Origin: Andrena cerasifolii
Lineage: Eukaryota; Arthropoda; Insecta; Hymenoptera; Andrenidae
Length of the DNA: 64,000 nt
Direction: 5' to 3'
Assembly: GCF_050908995.1 (NCBI RefSeq)
Contig: NC_135132.1
Location: 6,877,001 to 6,941,000 of the forward strand
Below, in pieces: positions 45,646-58,200 of this stretch. Numbering within the stretch: position 1 is the first letter of the stretch; every line of letters begins with the position of its first letter. The notes below the pieces were generated by a model. That model was not told the origin of the DNA. It worked only from the letters and a program-made list of their open reading frames with translations, and did not search any database. The translations under genes and the position numbers were made by a program.

Positions 45646-48530
45646 TTCTTTTCTACGTACGCGCGGTGTGCTGCACCCAAGTTCGAGCTGGAGCAAAGTT
45701 CAGTATTCCAATGACACTTCGCTTTGATAATCCGAACTTGAAATCAGTTCGCTCGACCGCGACCGAGTATGATCTCAAATGTCCATTAATAAGATCATTT
45801 CCTTTATCAGCTACGATCGTTATCGCGGATTACGTGTAATAAGTAATTCGCCGGACAGCGGAGAATTGCGATCGAGATGTAAAGCTGTGGAGTGGATTCG
45901 ATTTGGAAAAGTTTTCGCGGCATCGCTGCCATTGGCGGATGGGAGAGGGCGCGTCGACGCGGTGTGGTGGCAACACTGTCGGCGCCGTTCCACCCTAGGG
46001 ACGGCATTTTCATTTTCGTGTGCGCTAGCGCAGAATGCGGTAGTCGCGGAAGCGATGACTGTCAACGCGGAAATCGGGGAAACTTGTGATCGCCATATTG
46101 TTTGCACGCACGTTGCGCTGGCGAAGTCAGGGCAGTGGTGATAATCCCGCGGTGTTTGCAAGTGATTCGCGTTTGGCCACGGGAGAGAGGAAGTGTCAGG
46201 AGAAAGGTAAATAAGCGTGGATCGGGGTGGGCCGTCGCGTAAGGATTAGTCTATCGGGTAACGGTGATCGACGGTAAACGTGAGGGAAATCGATCCGTGG
46301 CCCTCTCCCGAGCATCTCGTACGCCGCGTTGTGCGACCATCGTCTCGCATCGGGGCCGCATCCGATGTGAGATACCCGAGAGTAGCGGTCGCGGTGACGT
46401 CACCGACAGTTCCGAGGGATGGCTGGGTGCCTCTCCTCCCTGTTCCGTTCCCGTAACCAGCCGCCGTGGGTTCCCCGCGTACGAGCCGCCTCGTAACGCC
46501 GACGTTTGGACATAAATCGACCTGTAGTAGACTTCCCCCACCCCCATTCGCGACGATATCGAATGAAACCAAGCTCTCTGCCTTCTTTCGGACGCATCGG
46601 GACGTGAGTAACCTTGCCATTTATCCATTTTCTTTCTGTGAATGACTCCCGCGACCTGTGTGCGCCTGTGAATCACTTATTCTCCCTGAAACACCGCCCC
46701 CCTAGCGGTTTTCAACTTTGGAACGCGAGAAATGCCAGAGGCCGTCCGAATCACCGCGTCTCTCTTTCTCTTTCCTTCCTACCTCTCCATCTGTCGCTCC
46801 CCTCCCTTCCGCCCCCCTCCGCACACGCTCGATGCCTCTGTCTCCTTTCCCCTCCGGGCCTCGCGAGCACCGGGGTTAGGTTACGAATCGGAGCAGCTCG
46901 ATAAAAATATTCAAAGAATCGAGAAACGCTTTCGCGTGGCAATTTTCGTCTCGGGAAGGGGGGATCGCGTGGCGCGAATCCAATTAAAGGTCTCGGGTAA
47001 ATGAAGGATCGAAGGATAACAGAGCCGTGTTCGATCGTTCATAACGGGTGCCTGACAGTTTCTCAGCAGCGACGAAACTCGTGCTTCGCGAGATGACCGC
47101 TTAATTGCCGCCCGTTGCGGACGCGCCTTTCGAGTGAATCGATAGCTGCATAGGTTATGGTCGTAGCTTCTCGGCATTTGGATGTCGCGGAAAGTAATTT
47201 CACTAATGCCTCGCGCATCTCGCTTGCCAATGAATTGATCCACGGCGGAGAGCAAGGGAGACGCGCCAGGTCACGTGACCGAAAGTTTCTAGCGCTGCAT
47301 TAACCGTTTAAGATCGCCATTGGGAAGGAACCCCCCCACCCGCGAAGCTTTTTCGCGGGAATGCGGCGCGTGTCTGGGATCTGCGAAGCTGACAAACAAA
47401 CCGCGACTCTCGCTATAGGTTTTTCTCTCCGTTCCCCCGTGTTTTCACAGTTGCCGCCAGTGAACACGAAATTCCTCGCCCGTCCCCGGTCCTCCGCCGC
47501 GTCACGTGACCAGATCGAATTACGGCTTTCGGCGCGTTTCCATGGAAGTGATGGATTGCCGCCTTAAAATTAGCCAGCGTCGTTCGCTGTCATTACCTTA
47601 CGTAATGCGACAGATCACGTTGCGCACGAGCGCGCGCGTGCTTCTGACATGAGTTCGAAAGTGACACGGGAGCCGTTACAGAGTGAATCGATCTCGTTAA
47701 TCTCGTTACGGGTGCAGTTGCACGCGGGGCACACCGGGCCACCAGTCAACGTGATTCCACGTGCTTGCTCCTGCACTCCTATCGCGCGTCCAATCTCCTT
47801 CGAACGTCGGCCATGTTTGTCCGGAAGGAAATGCGGCCGTTTCGATGATCGCGACGCCTTTCTCTATCCATTCAAGTCCCTTCCTGGCACTTCTCTCCCC
47901 ATTGGCTAGATTCTACTACCCTCGATTATCATTTCGAATAAAAGCGACAATAAGCCAGCTATTCTATAGTGTATTCGCAGACGCTTCCGTGGCTGTAATT
48001 CAAATGAAACGATGATGAAAAAAAGGGAGACCTTTCACCTCGCTTTGCTTGCGTAAACACGTTGCCTGGCCTCAGGGGATCCACGCGCGTGTATCGATCT
48101 CTGCGACACGAGCGACGCATTAATTAAACGTTTCTTACCTCGTGGCCTAGGGTCATTCTCGCAAGCGATCTTGATCCGTAGCTCGGACTGATCTAAACAT
48201 ACATTCTACTTTCACGCCGGCTGATGCGTCGATCGTGGAAAGGTCGTCCCAAGGAATCCGCCTGCCGGCGATTACCTATCGCTGGATCGGTTGCGTAATT
48301 CCAATTATCCTCCTCGCGTTATTACATAAGCCGCGTTATTCACTTCGCCTCAGATGGAGCGTAAGAGAGATGGCTCGTAATTCGTTGCGAACCACACGCA
48401 GCGGCCGCTCTTCGTTATTTATCGCGTTCCGCTTCTTGCCCCCGTGGAAATCGGAAAAAAAAACCGCTTGCCAAAGGACTAGTCATCTATTTGCATCGGC
48501 GCTGCCTCGCTGTAAACAGCCGGAGATATA
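45646..48530. other. Usp2 upstream region, proximal Rrp5 side
   Basis: CpG-rich sequence with no coding frame that resembles a protein. At about 46140-46206 a GC-rich segment ends GGAGAAAG followed by GTAAATAAG, which could be a non-coding first exon of Usp2. This is only a guess. Confidence 0.35.
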
Positions 48531-49063
48531 GTGCCTATCCGAGTTATAGTGACTTAGGTGTGAAGTCCCTCAGCGGGGCCTTACCCGACACCCTGCTGGG
48601 TACTGGCCGCTAAACGTGCCCCCCCCCCCTCTACCTCTTGCAGGACCGTATTTAGAGAAGACCAGGACAGAATCGGGGCCCTAACAGATAATAAAACAGA
48701 AATTGAATATACGGTTTATTATTATTAAAATTATTAAAAGACATCAATTAAGCTTTGCTACTGGCTATTAAAAATTGTCTCATATTAAATACAAATACAT
48801 TTTAGTAAGGTACATGTACTGCATTAGAACAGTAGTGGAGACTTTATGAATCAATACAATAATTAATCAAAGCTTAACTGATGTCTTTTAATAATGATAA
48901 ACCGTATCTGCAATTTCTGTTTTATTTTCTGTTAGGGCCCCGGTTTTGTCCTGGTCTTCTCTAAATACAGTCCTGCGAGAGGTAGTAGGGGGGGGGGGCC
49001 CGTTTAGCGGCTAGACCCCGCTGAGGGACTTCCCACCTAAGTCACTATATCTCGGGTAGGCAC
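48531..49063. mobile_element. MITE with long TIRs and TA duplication, family D, copy 1
   Basis: Ends GTGCCTATCCGAGTTATAGT and its inverse, flanked by TA. Terminal inverted repeats extend about 160 bp through words such as CCTCTTGCAGGAC/GTCCTGCGAGAGG and AGGGCCCC. The internal part is AT-rich and non-coding. A second copy is at 53561-54114. Confidence 0.88.
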
Positions 49064-50097
49064 TATACTTCGCATATGTAATTGACAATTTGCTAGTTCA
49101 TCTGCCGCGAAATCCAAGACGCCGCGATCCTCGCGTCCGTTCTGCGCGTCTGACTCCGGTGAAAACTGGGACGCCTGCCAGACTATGGGGGGAAAAACCG
49201 AAACGCGGCTGCTTTCTTGACGCCAGGTATTTGGCAAGCTCGCGGGTATACCCCCCTCGGGCGGTGCGCGCGTGATTTTTACGCCACCGTTAATACCAAG
49301 CGCCGCCTTCGAGCGTGCTTCGGCAGTTCCTAAATCGTCGAACTCGAGCCTCGTCGCTCTCAAGTGGCCCCGTTAATTGCGCAACGGAGCTTATCCTATC
49401 GCGCGAGGATTACAGCCAAGTGTTCGCCAGGCATTATGTATTGATTAAATTCGGAACCGTGGGTAGTATCTTTCCATCCGAGTCGCGGGTTTACCTCGGC
49501 CGATTGACTCGCATGTACCTGCTGAGTTACATCACACGCTTCCGATGCACGGACCCGGAGTCTTAGTCACTGCCTTGTTCACCCGGGGCGACTGAGTCTG
49601 TCGTGCTAGGCGAGTCCTTCCGCCTTGAGATTTTGAGACTAAGCTGAAGCCACAAGACGCGTGTTAGCCACCAGCACATTTTCCTCTCCCAAGGTCAGCC
49701 CGTTCCTTTTTTTAACTCGACCCACAGACCTTTGGCATTTCTTCGTTTGGTGCCCACGCTCGCCCCGGAATCCCGTCGCGTCGCAGCCTGGAGTGCACGG
49801 TAGCGCGGGAATCCGGCCGGCGCCCCCGCGGCGGAGGGAATCGATATCCGGTTGATCGCGGTAACGCAATGCGGCCCCGCTAGTCACCCATGGCGGAGAG
49901 GGTTCGGTTCCCTCCGGGGCCAGGAGCCTCCGCGGCTAGGCTTCACGCGGGAAAGGGGGACAAGGTGAAGTAGCGCGCTCGAGCTGCAAGGTCAGCGCGA
50001 GGTCAGGACTAAAGCTGGAGCTTCGGTGGCGCGTCGCTTCCTCTTGTTCTCCTTCCGAGCAGCGCGGGATAACGCTCCGTGCGCCGCTATCGATCTA
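49064..50097. other. intergenic between two MITEs
   Basis: GC-rich sequence with no supported gene. Confidence 0.35.
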
Positions 50098-50663
50098 CAG
50101 TCGCATCGGGAAGTCAGTTGACACTCTTTAAAATCGCATAACTTTTTTAAAATTGGTCCAAACGACTTGGTTTTTTTTTTTAGAAGTTAGTGGAATTAGT
50201 TTTCTAGGCGACGTGGTCTGTCGTTATGAAAAAAATTGCAACTGATCGGAATAGCGAAGGTCGTTTTTTTTCAAATTTTTTTTCTGAGCCTGTAATGAAA
50301 ATTGAAAATCGCGAAATTCCCGAAATCAGCGATTTTCGCTCTTATTCTGCGATCTTTAAACGCGCGTAGCTCAGAGCAACGTTAACCGATTTAGATGAAA
50401 TTTTCAGCACGTATACAGCTTGCTTCATTCTACAAACGGATTTTTTGAATTTTCATTACCGGCTCAGAAAAAAAATTTGCAAAAAACGACCTTCGCTATT
50501 TTCATCGCTATTCCGATCAGTTGCAATTTTTTTCATAACGACGGATGGCGTCACCTAGAAAACTAATTCCACTAGCTTCTAAAAAAAACCTCGAGTCGTT
50601 TGGACCAATTTTAAAAAAGTTATGCGATTTTAAAGAGTGTCAACTTACTTTCCGATGCGACTG
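50098..50663. mobile_element. 566-bp palindromic element
   Basis: Arms of about 190 bp, roughly 90% identical. Ends CAGTCGCATCGG and CCGATGCGACTG. Shared words GTTGACACTCTTTAAAATCG, CAACTGATCGGAATAGCGA and CGAAGGTCGTTTTTT appear with their inverses. The centre is about 180 bp AT-rich. No coding frame. Confidence 0.85.
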
Positions 50664-50984
50664 CACCTGCGTAGCGGCCAGGTGTCCCTACGACGCCGAG
50701 CACTTGCAATAATTAAACACGCTGGAATTACTTAATCGCTAAGTACCGATTAGACGTTCTGGGAAATAGACGTAGGCACTCGCGGGGTAATGGTCTGGAT
50801 TAGTCTGGATCAGTCTGGATCGTCTACTGGTCGGGTGTAACTCGTACGTAGAGTCCAGAGGTCTGCAACGGGCGGGTATACCGCGGGTCAACTCGCCCGT
50901 TACTCGGCCGTCTGTCGATTCACCCGATCCGCCCGTGCCTGCGGCGAGCAAGTCGGGCAGCGGTGACTTCTGTCCACGCGAAGC

Positions 50985-51117
50985 GCCCGAGTCACCCGAA
51001 CGCCCGAGTGTCCCGATCGCCGGAGACGCCCGAGACACCCGAACGCCGGAGACGCCCGAGTCACCCGAACGCCCGAGAGTCCCGAACGCCGGAGACGGCC
51101 GAGTCACCCGAAACGGT
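50985..51117. repeat. GC-rich minisatellite
   Basis: Tandem variants of CGCCCGAGTCACCCGAA and CGCCGGAGA, with a higher-order period near 51 bp. Confidence 0.75.
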
Positions 51118-51228
51118 CAGCAGTCGTGACGTCACCACACGTATCCGACTCGTTCTTGCCCGTGACTGGTGACTGTTCGGGAGCCTCGGGCTGTTAGAAG
51201 TCAACAATGGCCCGACTCATCGACCGCA

Positions 51229-51443
51229 CAGTGGTCTGCATTGCTGGTCTAGCGGGACAAAAGTCCAAAATCATGAAACATCCATAATGAATGAATCTTG
51301 ATCATACCACAAGCTACCGAGGCAGAGATATCGCAATGATATGGTATGCAACTTTATACGTATTTCATAAAAGTAATGATCGGCGAATCTGATGATTTAA
51401 GTACGACTTTTGTCCCGCTAGATTGTTACTGGACTGACCACTG
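51229..51443. mobile_element. short inverted-repeat element
   Basis: CAGTGGTC... left and ...GACCACTG right, with the stronger inner match CTAGCGGGACAAAAGTC and its inverse. 215 bp, no coding. Confidence 0.6.
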
Positions 51444-51519
51444 TGTGTCGGGTGGGTTAGGCGCGGGTTACGCGGGTTAGTGAAAGTTCGGGACCGAGCG
51501 ATTTGGGCGCATCGAGGTA

Positions 51520-51882
51520 CAGTATTTCCTCGTTAACGGCTCGCTGGTCGGGACCAGCGATGAGCCCATATCGTGAACAGAGCCCTAATTCCGAGTGTTC
51601 GTTTCTCGCTTCTTTCTGGCCGAAGGGGGGGGGGGAGCGAGATGGAACACTGCGTGCGCGGCGAGCATGCGCGATGGTCGCGCACGCACAGGACAGAGTG
51701 TCAGGCGTCCGAAAGACGGAGCGAGACAAAACATCAACGCGTCGTCTGTCTCGTACCGTCCTCGCTCGCTCTCGTTGCATCTCGCTCTCGTCTTCGCCAG
51801 ACAAGAGTGAGACAGAAGTGGTGGGGATAACGAAAAGTCCTTATCGTGTACACCAAACCGAGCCCTTAACGAGGAAATACTG
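51520..51882. mobile_element. pogo/Tc1-like MITE
   Basis: Ends CAGTATTTCCTCGTTAACGG and CCCTTAACGAGGAAATACTG, flanked by TA on both sides. The interior is GC-rich with a G run and no transposase. Confidence 0.75.
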
Positions 51883-52204
51883 TACAGTCGGGTGACGGAC
51901 GGGTTTGATCTGGGTTGCAGGGCTCTGACGTAACTCTGGAGGGGGAGGGGGATGTTTTGCAGCCACCAGAGTGTTCCGGAATCGTCTTTACCTTCGGCGA
52001 CCTTGCCGATCTGTTATTTGCGAGCCACGTCGCGGAGGAAGTCCTCGCGTGAAAGCTTGATATCCGCTTGGGAAATTGAATTCCACGATCTCCACGGTCC
52101 ACCCAGAACCCTCCTCAGTCCACCTCCACGTCCGCAGGCACTCCCACGCTTAGAGATAGGCGTCGCTCGGCGGACGCGATAACTGACCAAGGTCTCGAAA
52201 ATTG

Positions 52205-52225
52205 TTGGGATTCAGGAGGCCTCTA
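52205..52225 (+). promoter_or_regulatory. candidate 5' UTR splice acceptor of Usp2
   Basis: A TTGTTGGGATTCAG acceptor-like site about 75 nt before the Usp2 start codon suggests a non-coding upstream exon. Confidence 0.35.
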
Positions 52226-52291
52226 GAGAAGAAAGCAAAGGCACGGAAATAGAGGGAGACGGAGGATCGAGAGACTGGTGACCCGGGTGCA

Positions 52292-55200
52292 ATGTCGTAT
52301 CACCGTGGGGGCCAGGCGGGCGCCGTAGCAGTGTCGTACAGCACCAGCCCCATGGCGCCGCACTCTCCCAGCAGGCGGTGCTCGACCGGTAGCAGCGGCA
52401 CCAGCGGCTCCACTATCGGCACCTCCACCTCCAAGCTGAGCACCTACCGGTCCGCCGGCTCCTCGTCGATCCTCGACCGGCCGGCCAACTTCTACTCGTC
52501 GTCGTCGTCGTCGGGCAGCTCGGGCTATCGTTCCAACTATACGTCCGAGTACAGGCGACCCTACTGCCCGTCAGGCAGGTGAGTGTTGCGTTGCATTCCC
52601 ATCCCGCCCCGTGCCGGGACTCTACTTGGACGCCAGGGATCGGCAGTCACGCTCGGGCCACTAGGGACACGCGGAAGCACGAGGGCCCGCCCCGCTCGGT
52701 GTTAGAGGAGTGGGATGAGAAGCGACCAATGCAGGCCCGGCGCCTTAGCGAAAGCTCCTGCCACTGTCGATACACCTCCATTGACTGATCGCGGGAGACT
52801 GTGCGCCCTCCATTCAGCTCCTGCGCTCGCTTTTGCCTCGATCGTGTTCCCCGTCGAGCCACCGGGAACCAGCGCAGCTAGCTTGTTATTCGAGGCTTCT
52901 GGACGCCAGCTGTTCGCTCGCCGCATCTCTCGCAGAGACGGGCGAGCAGCGGTGGTTAGCGCGCTGCCGATCCCAGGCTCCTCGAGCAGATAGCGATAGA
53001 CGATTAAATTGCTCATCCTCGATCGGCCCTACAGTTTCTACTCGTCAACGGCCACGGGCACGAGCATCCGCAGGAACTACGTGTCGGTGTACAGCCGGTC
53101 TCGCTGCTCACCCACAAGGTGAGCAATCCCCGCCGAGGGGTGGCGGAAGGCGCGGGGTCGCGCTCTGTTGGCACGCGACCGCCCCGATAAGTGTCACTGG
53201 CTCCGGGCGGCGTCTTCCCCCGCGCCTGATAACGGCCCGTGTTTTCTCTAACGCTTGGCCCCCTTCTTTCCTTAACAATTCAACCGTCGAGCGTGTCTCG
53301 CGTTCACCAGCAGCGCGGACATCCGTCGTCAGCACTGTCGTCACGGCGCGAACAGAATTCCTGAAAGGCCAAAAATAGCGGCCGCCACCATCGATTCCTG
53401 AGACCCCTAATTATAGCCACGCGCTCGGCAAAGCGTTAAGGTACATACAGACCGGGCAACGATCCGCTCGGGCGCAAGTCACCGTTGGCCACTTGTATCC
53501 GAAGGAGTTGGGGGTAAGTTGACGGTGACAGAGCGACGTCGATCGAGCGCTTAACGTGTAGTGCCTCTACGAGCTATAGTGACTTAGGCGTGGGGCCTCT
53601 CAGCGGGCTCTTAACCGATACCCTGCTGGGTATGGGCCCCTAAACGTGGCCTCCTACTACCTCTTGCAGGACTGTGCTTAGGGATGACCAGGACAAAACC
53701 GGGGCCCTAAAGACTCAGTAATATAATTTCGATTTTAATAAAATAAAAAAGACATTGAAGAAATTGATTATCAGTATTAAAATACATCAATTAAGCTTTG
53801 CTACTGGCATTTAAAATTTGTCTCGTTGTCAGCACATGTTAAATAAAAATCCATTGTAGTAAGGTACATGTACTGCATTAGAACAGTTGTAATATAAATT
53901 ATTTTATATTAACAACTTATTTTAAATTAAAGTCACTGCATGTCTTGAAGTAATGTTGAAGACTTTAGGACCCCAGTTTTGTCCTGGTCTTCCCTAAACA
54001 CAGTCCTGCAAGAGGTAGTAGTGGGGGCACGTTTAGCGGCCCGTACCCAGCAGGGTATCGGTTAAGAGCTCGCTGGGTACCTCACACCTAAGTCACTATA
54101 GCTCGTAGAGGCACTATAAGTCTAGCGCCACCACATGGGAGGACGTTCCATGGGCGAACAACATTAATTTCGAGCTAAGCTACACGATTTCTAGGGGCCG
54201 TTTGAAGGAAGGGACCTGAGCGGACCTTTGCTTGGGGGGTTTTCATGGTTGTCACCGGATACGCGTATCCGGCGGTCGCTGCCAAGTCTGTACGTACCTT
54301 TAGGAAGACGCTGAGTGTTGCTCCAAGCCAGGCTGGGCCGGGGTGGTCCACGTGCCGCGGACAGGAACACTCTCTCTCGTCATCGATCCCCCTTCTCTCA
54401 CGCTAATCACTCGCGTGACGTTCCCCAGGGAACCAACTTCTCCCAGCCGCTCCCTGCTGTCTAGAACGTTTATAAATACCCGGTCACGGGCAACAGGTAC
54501 GCACCTGTGCCCCGGCGACGCTCCTCGACGATCACGTTCGCGATGATCCAATTACGAGGCCCCGATTTCTGTCTTCTCGGCTGCTTCTAACCTGTCAGCA
54601 AAGGTCCCAGCGGCGGTGGCCGCGATGGAAACACAGGTTCTCGTTCGACCATCGAAGTTCAGGGGATAGGCCACCTTGGTCAGGTCAAGAAATATCGCAT
54701 TTTTTGGAAATTTATTTTCAAGTGACAAACACACTTTTATCGATAAAAAATTGTCATTGAAGATAGCGACATCTTTGAATAATAGCTATCGAATATGCAA
54801 AAATCCTGAAACCAATTTTCGAAAATTTTGAGGGTAATCTACCCCCTTAAAGGCGGGATCTCCCAACTGCGACAGGTCAGGGTTCAAATAGTGCAATGGA
54901 GAAGTATACATCTGTTTCTGCCTTGCACTAGTGGGGTCGCTGCCGGCCACTGCGGCCTGCCGCAGCTAGGAGATTCCGCGTTGAAGCATCACGAGCGGCG
55001 TTTTTAGGAAAGATGGGTGACCGTTTTTCTCCTGCCTGAGCCGCTTGCTGCTGGGACTCTATGAAGTCTGAGGTTCCCTTGGTTTGCGAATATGTATAAA
55101 TTCGTGACCCTTTAAGCCTCTTCACTGTATATAGTAAAATTCCTCACGATGTTCCTCCCTTCTTCGAGCCACACAAGGTGTCTTCCAGCTTCCTTAGCCG

Positions 55201-58200
55201 GTTCCGGCCCCCTTTCTCTGTGGTGGTTTCGTTGGTTTCTAAGCTCATTCCATCTTGCAAGGCAAAAATTGCTGCTATAGAGGAAACTCTGAAGCGCAGC
55301 GCGGCATTGGACCGTACTGCCACACTACCATCTGGTCCGTCAGCGAAGGTCGAGGTCAGGAGTAAATGGATCCGTACCCCAGCAACAACTCCTCCCCCAC
55401 ACTCTGGATTCTTGACCGCGCGCTCGCCACCCATGGCTGAGGACCGTCGCGATCCAGGCCCAGGGCCACTTTCACGGTCCCTCGTTCCCGCGAGTCTGTC
55501 TGGACCCGCGAAAGCAGTCAATTCGCGAAAGAAAGTGAGCAGCATCAGGCGGCCGAAGACCTTGACCCCGGTGGAGCCTCCTCCGTACAGCGAGAGAGAT
55601 CACTTTCTCCCGAAACCCCCGACGATCCACGACGCTGCTGCAACGATCACGCCCGATCCACCCCCACTCGGTCTCCCTCTCTCGCACCGCCGCGGTGTAT
55701 TTAAATATCCTGGTGCCGTTTCCAAATCCAACGTATGCGAACGGTGTCGCGCGTCTGATTTAGTAACCTCCAAACCCCGAAGAGGAGGATGGTTCTGGCC
55801 GGCAAGTAGGCCAGCGACATCGACTTGACCGCCGCCAGAACCTCCCAGCGACACCTTCCCACCTTCTCGACCGCCAGCAGAGGATCGCTCTCGCGTCTAA
55901 CCACCCGACTCTTCCTCTTTATTCTTCCCTCGCGTGGCCTGGATAGTCCTAGCGCAACTGAAACAGTTTCACCCCGTTCGAGTCCACCCTAGGGTCAGGA
56001 CCCGGAGGCTCTTTTAACCCGGCTGAAATCCTGTTACCGAAGGAGCTTCCACCCCAAGCTGGCACCTCCGCCAGGCGGCTCTTCGTCGCGGTTCCGTTGC
56101 CACGATCGCTGGTTCAAGTCTTCGATTCCTATATATAGTTCGCCCCACTATCGTTTACCGTGCATCGAATAAGTGGACCCCGAATGACGAGACCGCTGCG
56201 TCGCGACCCTCGCTGCTCCCATCCGCCTGTTCTGTCGCACCAACGCTAGAAAACGCGCGCCCGTCCCCCGCGGTCTCAGGCATCAGCTCTCAGCCGCTTG
56301 CTAGGTGTGTGTTAGCATGAGCGTGGATATGTTTACGCGGGTTGTTTCGTGGATGCCCGCGGCGATTGCGTAAGCCGCGAATGAGAGGAGGAGGGCAGCC
56401 CTTGGCCGCTGGCCCAGCCGAATGAGAAACGGCGTTCGCGCAATATTCACATCGGACGAACTTTGCAGGTCAGTCTCGTCGTCGGCGTACAGCGGGACGG
56501 GTAGCAGCGGTGCTGGGAGCACGAATGTGACAGCGAACGGCACCAGCAGCAGCGGCGGTAGATACGGCTTGTCGGCGTCGTCGTCCTCGTCGAGCATCTC
56601 GCTGTCCTCGAGGGACAGGGGCCAGGAATCCTCGTCCTCCAGACAGCTCGAGCCATCGACCACCACCGCAGCGGACATTATCAGCTGGTACTCGCCGTCC
56701 GGTTACGTGCCCAACATCCGGCAGGCTACAGGCGGAGGCGGACACCAGTGGAGGCACCATTCCACCGGCTCCTCGTTGACTGAGCTGTTTGGGGGCGACG
56801 AGCGCGAAGTCGATCGCACCAGGGATCGGCCCGAGTCCTCTCTGTCCTCGACCTCGTCGTCCTCATTGTCGTCTTCCGCCGCCGTCAGCGGCGCACTCTG
56901 GTCGAGGTCGAAGCGAAGGCCACTGTCCAGCAGCACGGTGCTCACCAGCGGGCATGTACGCGCGGAGAGCGCCGCGTCCCCTGGCGAGGTAACGATCGAC
57001 GAGCGCGGCACCGCCCGCGACCTAGACGAGAACGAGGACGATGACGACGCGGACGACGCGAACGACGAGAACGACGGCAACACCGACGACGAGAACGACG
57101 GGAACGACGATAACACCGACGACGATCAGCACAACAACAACAGCAATGGGAACAGCTGCAGCGCCGAGGACGCATGCGGCTACGGGATTAACAACAACGA
57201 CGACGCGGACGTTGACGCTGACGGTGACGCCGACTCGGACGACTCGGACGACAACCTGAACAACCGCCATCACCACCAGCAACGGGCCGCCCATCGAACC
57301 GACGAGGTCTCTCCCGCTAAGCGTAACCTCCTCTCGCCCGTCGTACCCGGTGGTGCTGGCGGTGCTAGTTTGATTGGTGTTAAGCTCGATCTGCTCACTA
57401 ACCTAGCCACTAATCCGAGTAACACCGAACTGCTGATCAATAACAACGACCAGGACGAGCTCAGCCGATCGGAGGAGGACGTGGAGCTAGAGGACACCAG
57501 CTCCGACGAGGTAATACGCGGCATCAACGAGGCGATAGCGTTCCTCCAGGGTGGTCGGGCCGGGGACCAGGAGATTCTGGAGGACGGCGAGAAGGAGCAA
57601 CGGAACGGCTCCGGCTCGTACGATATCGATCAGACAGGGTACGGGGGCGGCGGCACGTCGCCCGTCTTGCAGAACGGCGTGGCTGGACGACCATCCGGTA
57701 CCTATGGGGACGACCCATCCGCACCATCCACCTCGAGGAGGTCCGACGGCCATTTCTCAGGGAGCACGAACGCTGCCGGCAATCTCACATCCTCGTCGCC
57801 CACTGCACCGTCCACGGCGCACCAGAGCCTCTACCGCGCGGTGGCCGATCAGTTCGTGAGTGTCCTAGCATTACCCGCCAGTTATTCCACGTCAGGGGAC
57901 TAGCTTATAGAGTACTGCCTGCTATGCGCACCTGCGCCCCATATATCAGGCCTGCTAGGAACGTGGACGCGTGTTCCAAGAAGCGACGTGCACATGCCAC
58001 GCGGCATCACGGGCTCAGGTGTATCGGATTTCAGTCAAGGCTCTCTTTTAGTGCCTGCGCCACTTCTCTTCGGCGACTGTCCTGAAACACGCGAACACCC
58101 GTTCGTAGTGTCTTCTTCTTCGTCACCCGCTCTTAATAGCGTCGCTCCAAGTAGCATCCTCGTGGCAGGGAATACGGGACGATCATGTTGGGCGGCATTT

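Noticed and set aside
57041..57259. Thr-rich 72-codon frame
   Set aside because: Out-of-frame reading of the Asp/Asn-rich acidic tract of Usp2.
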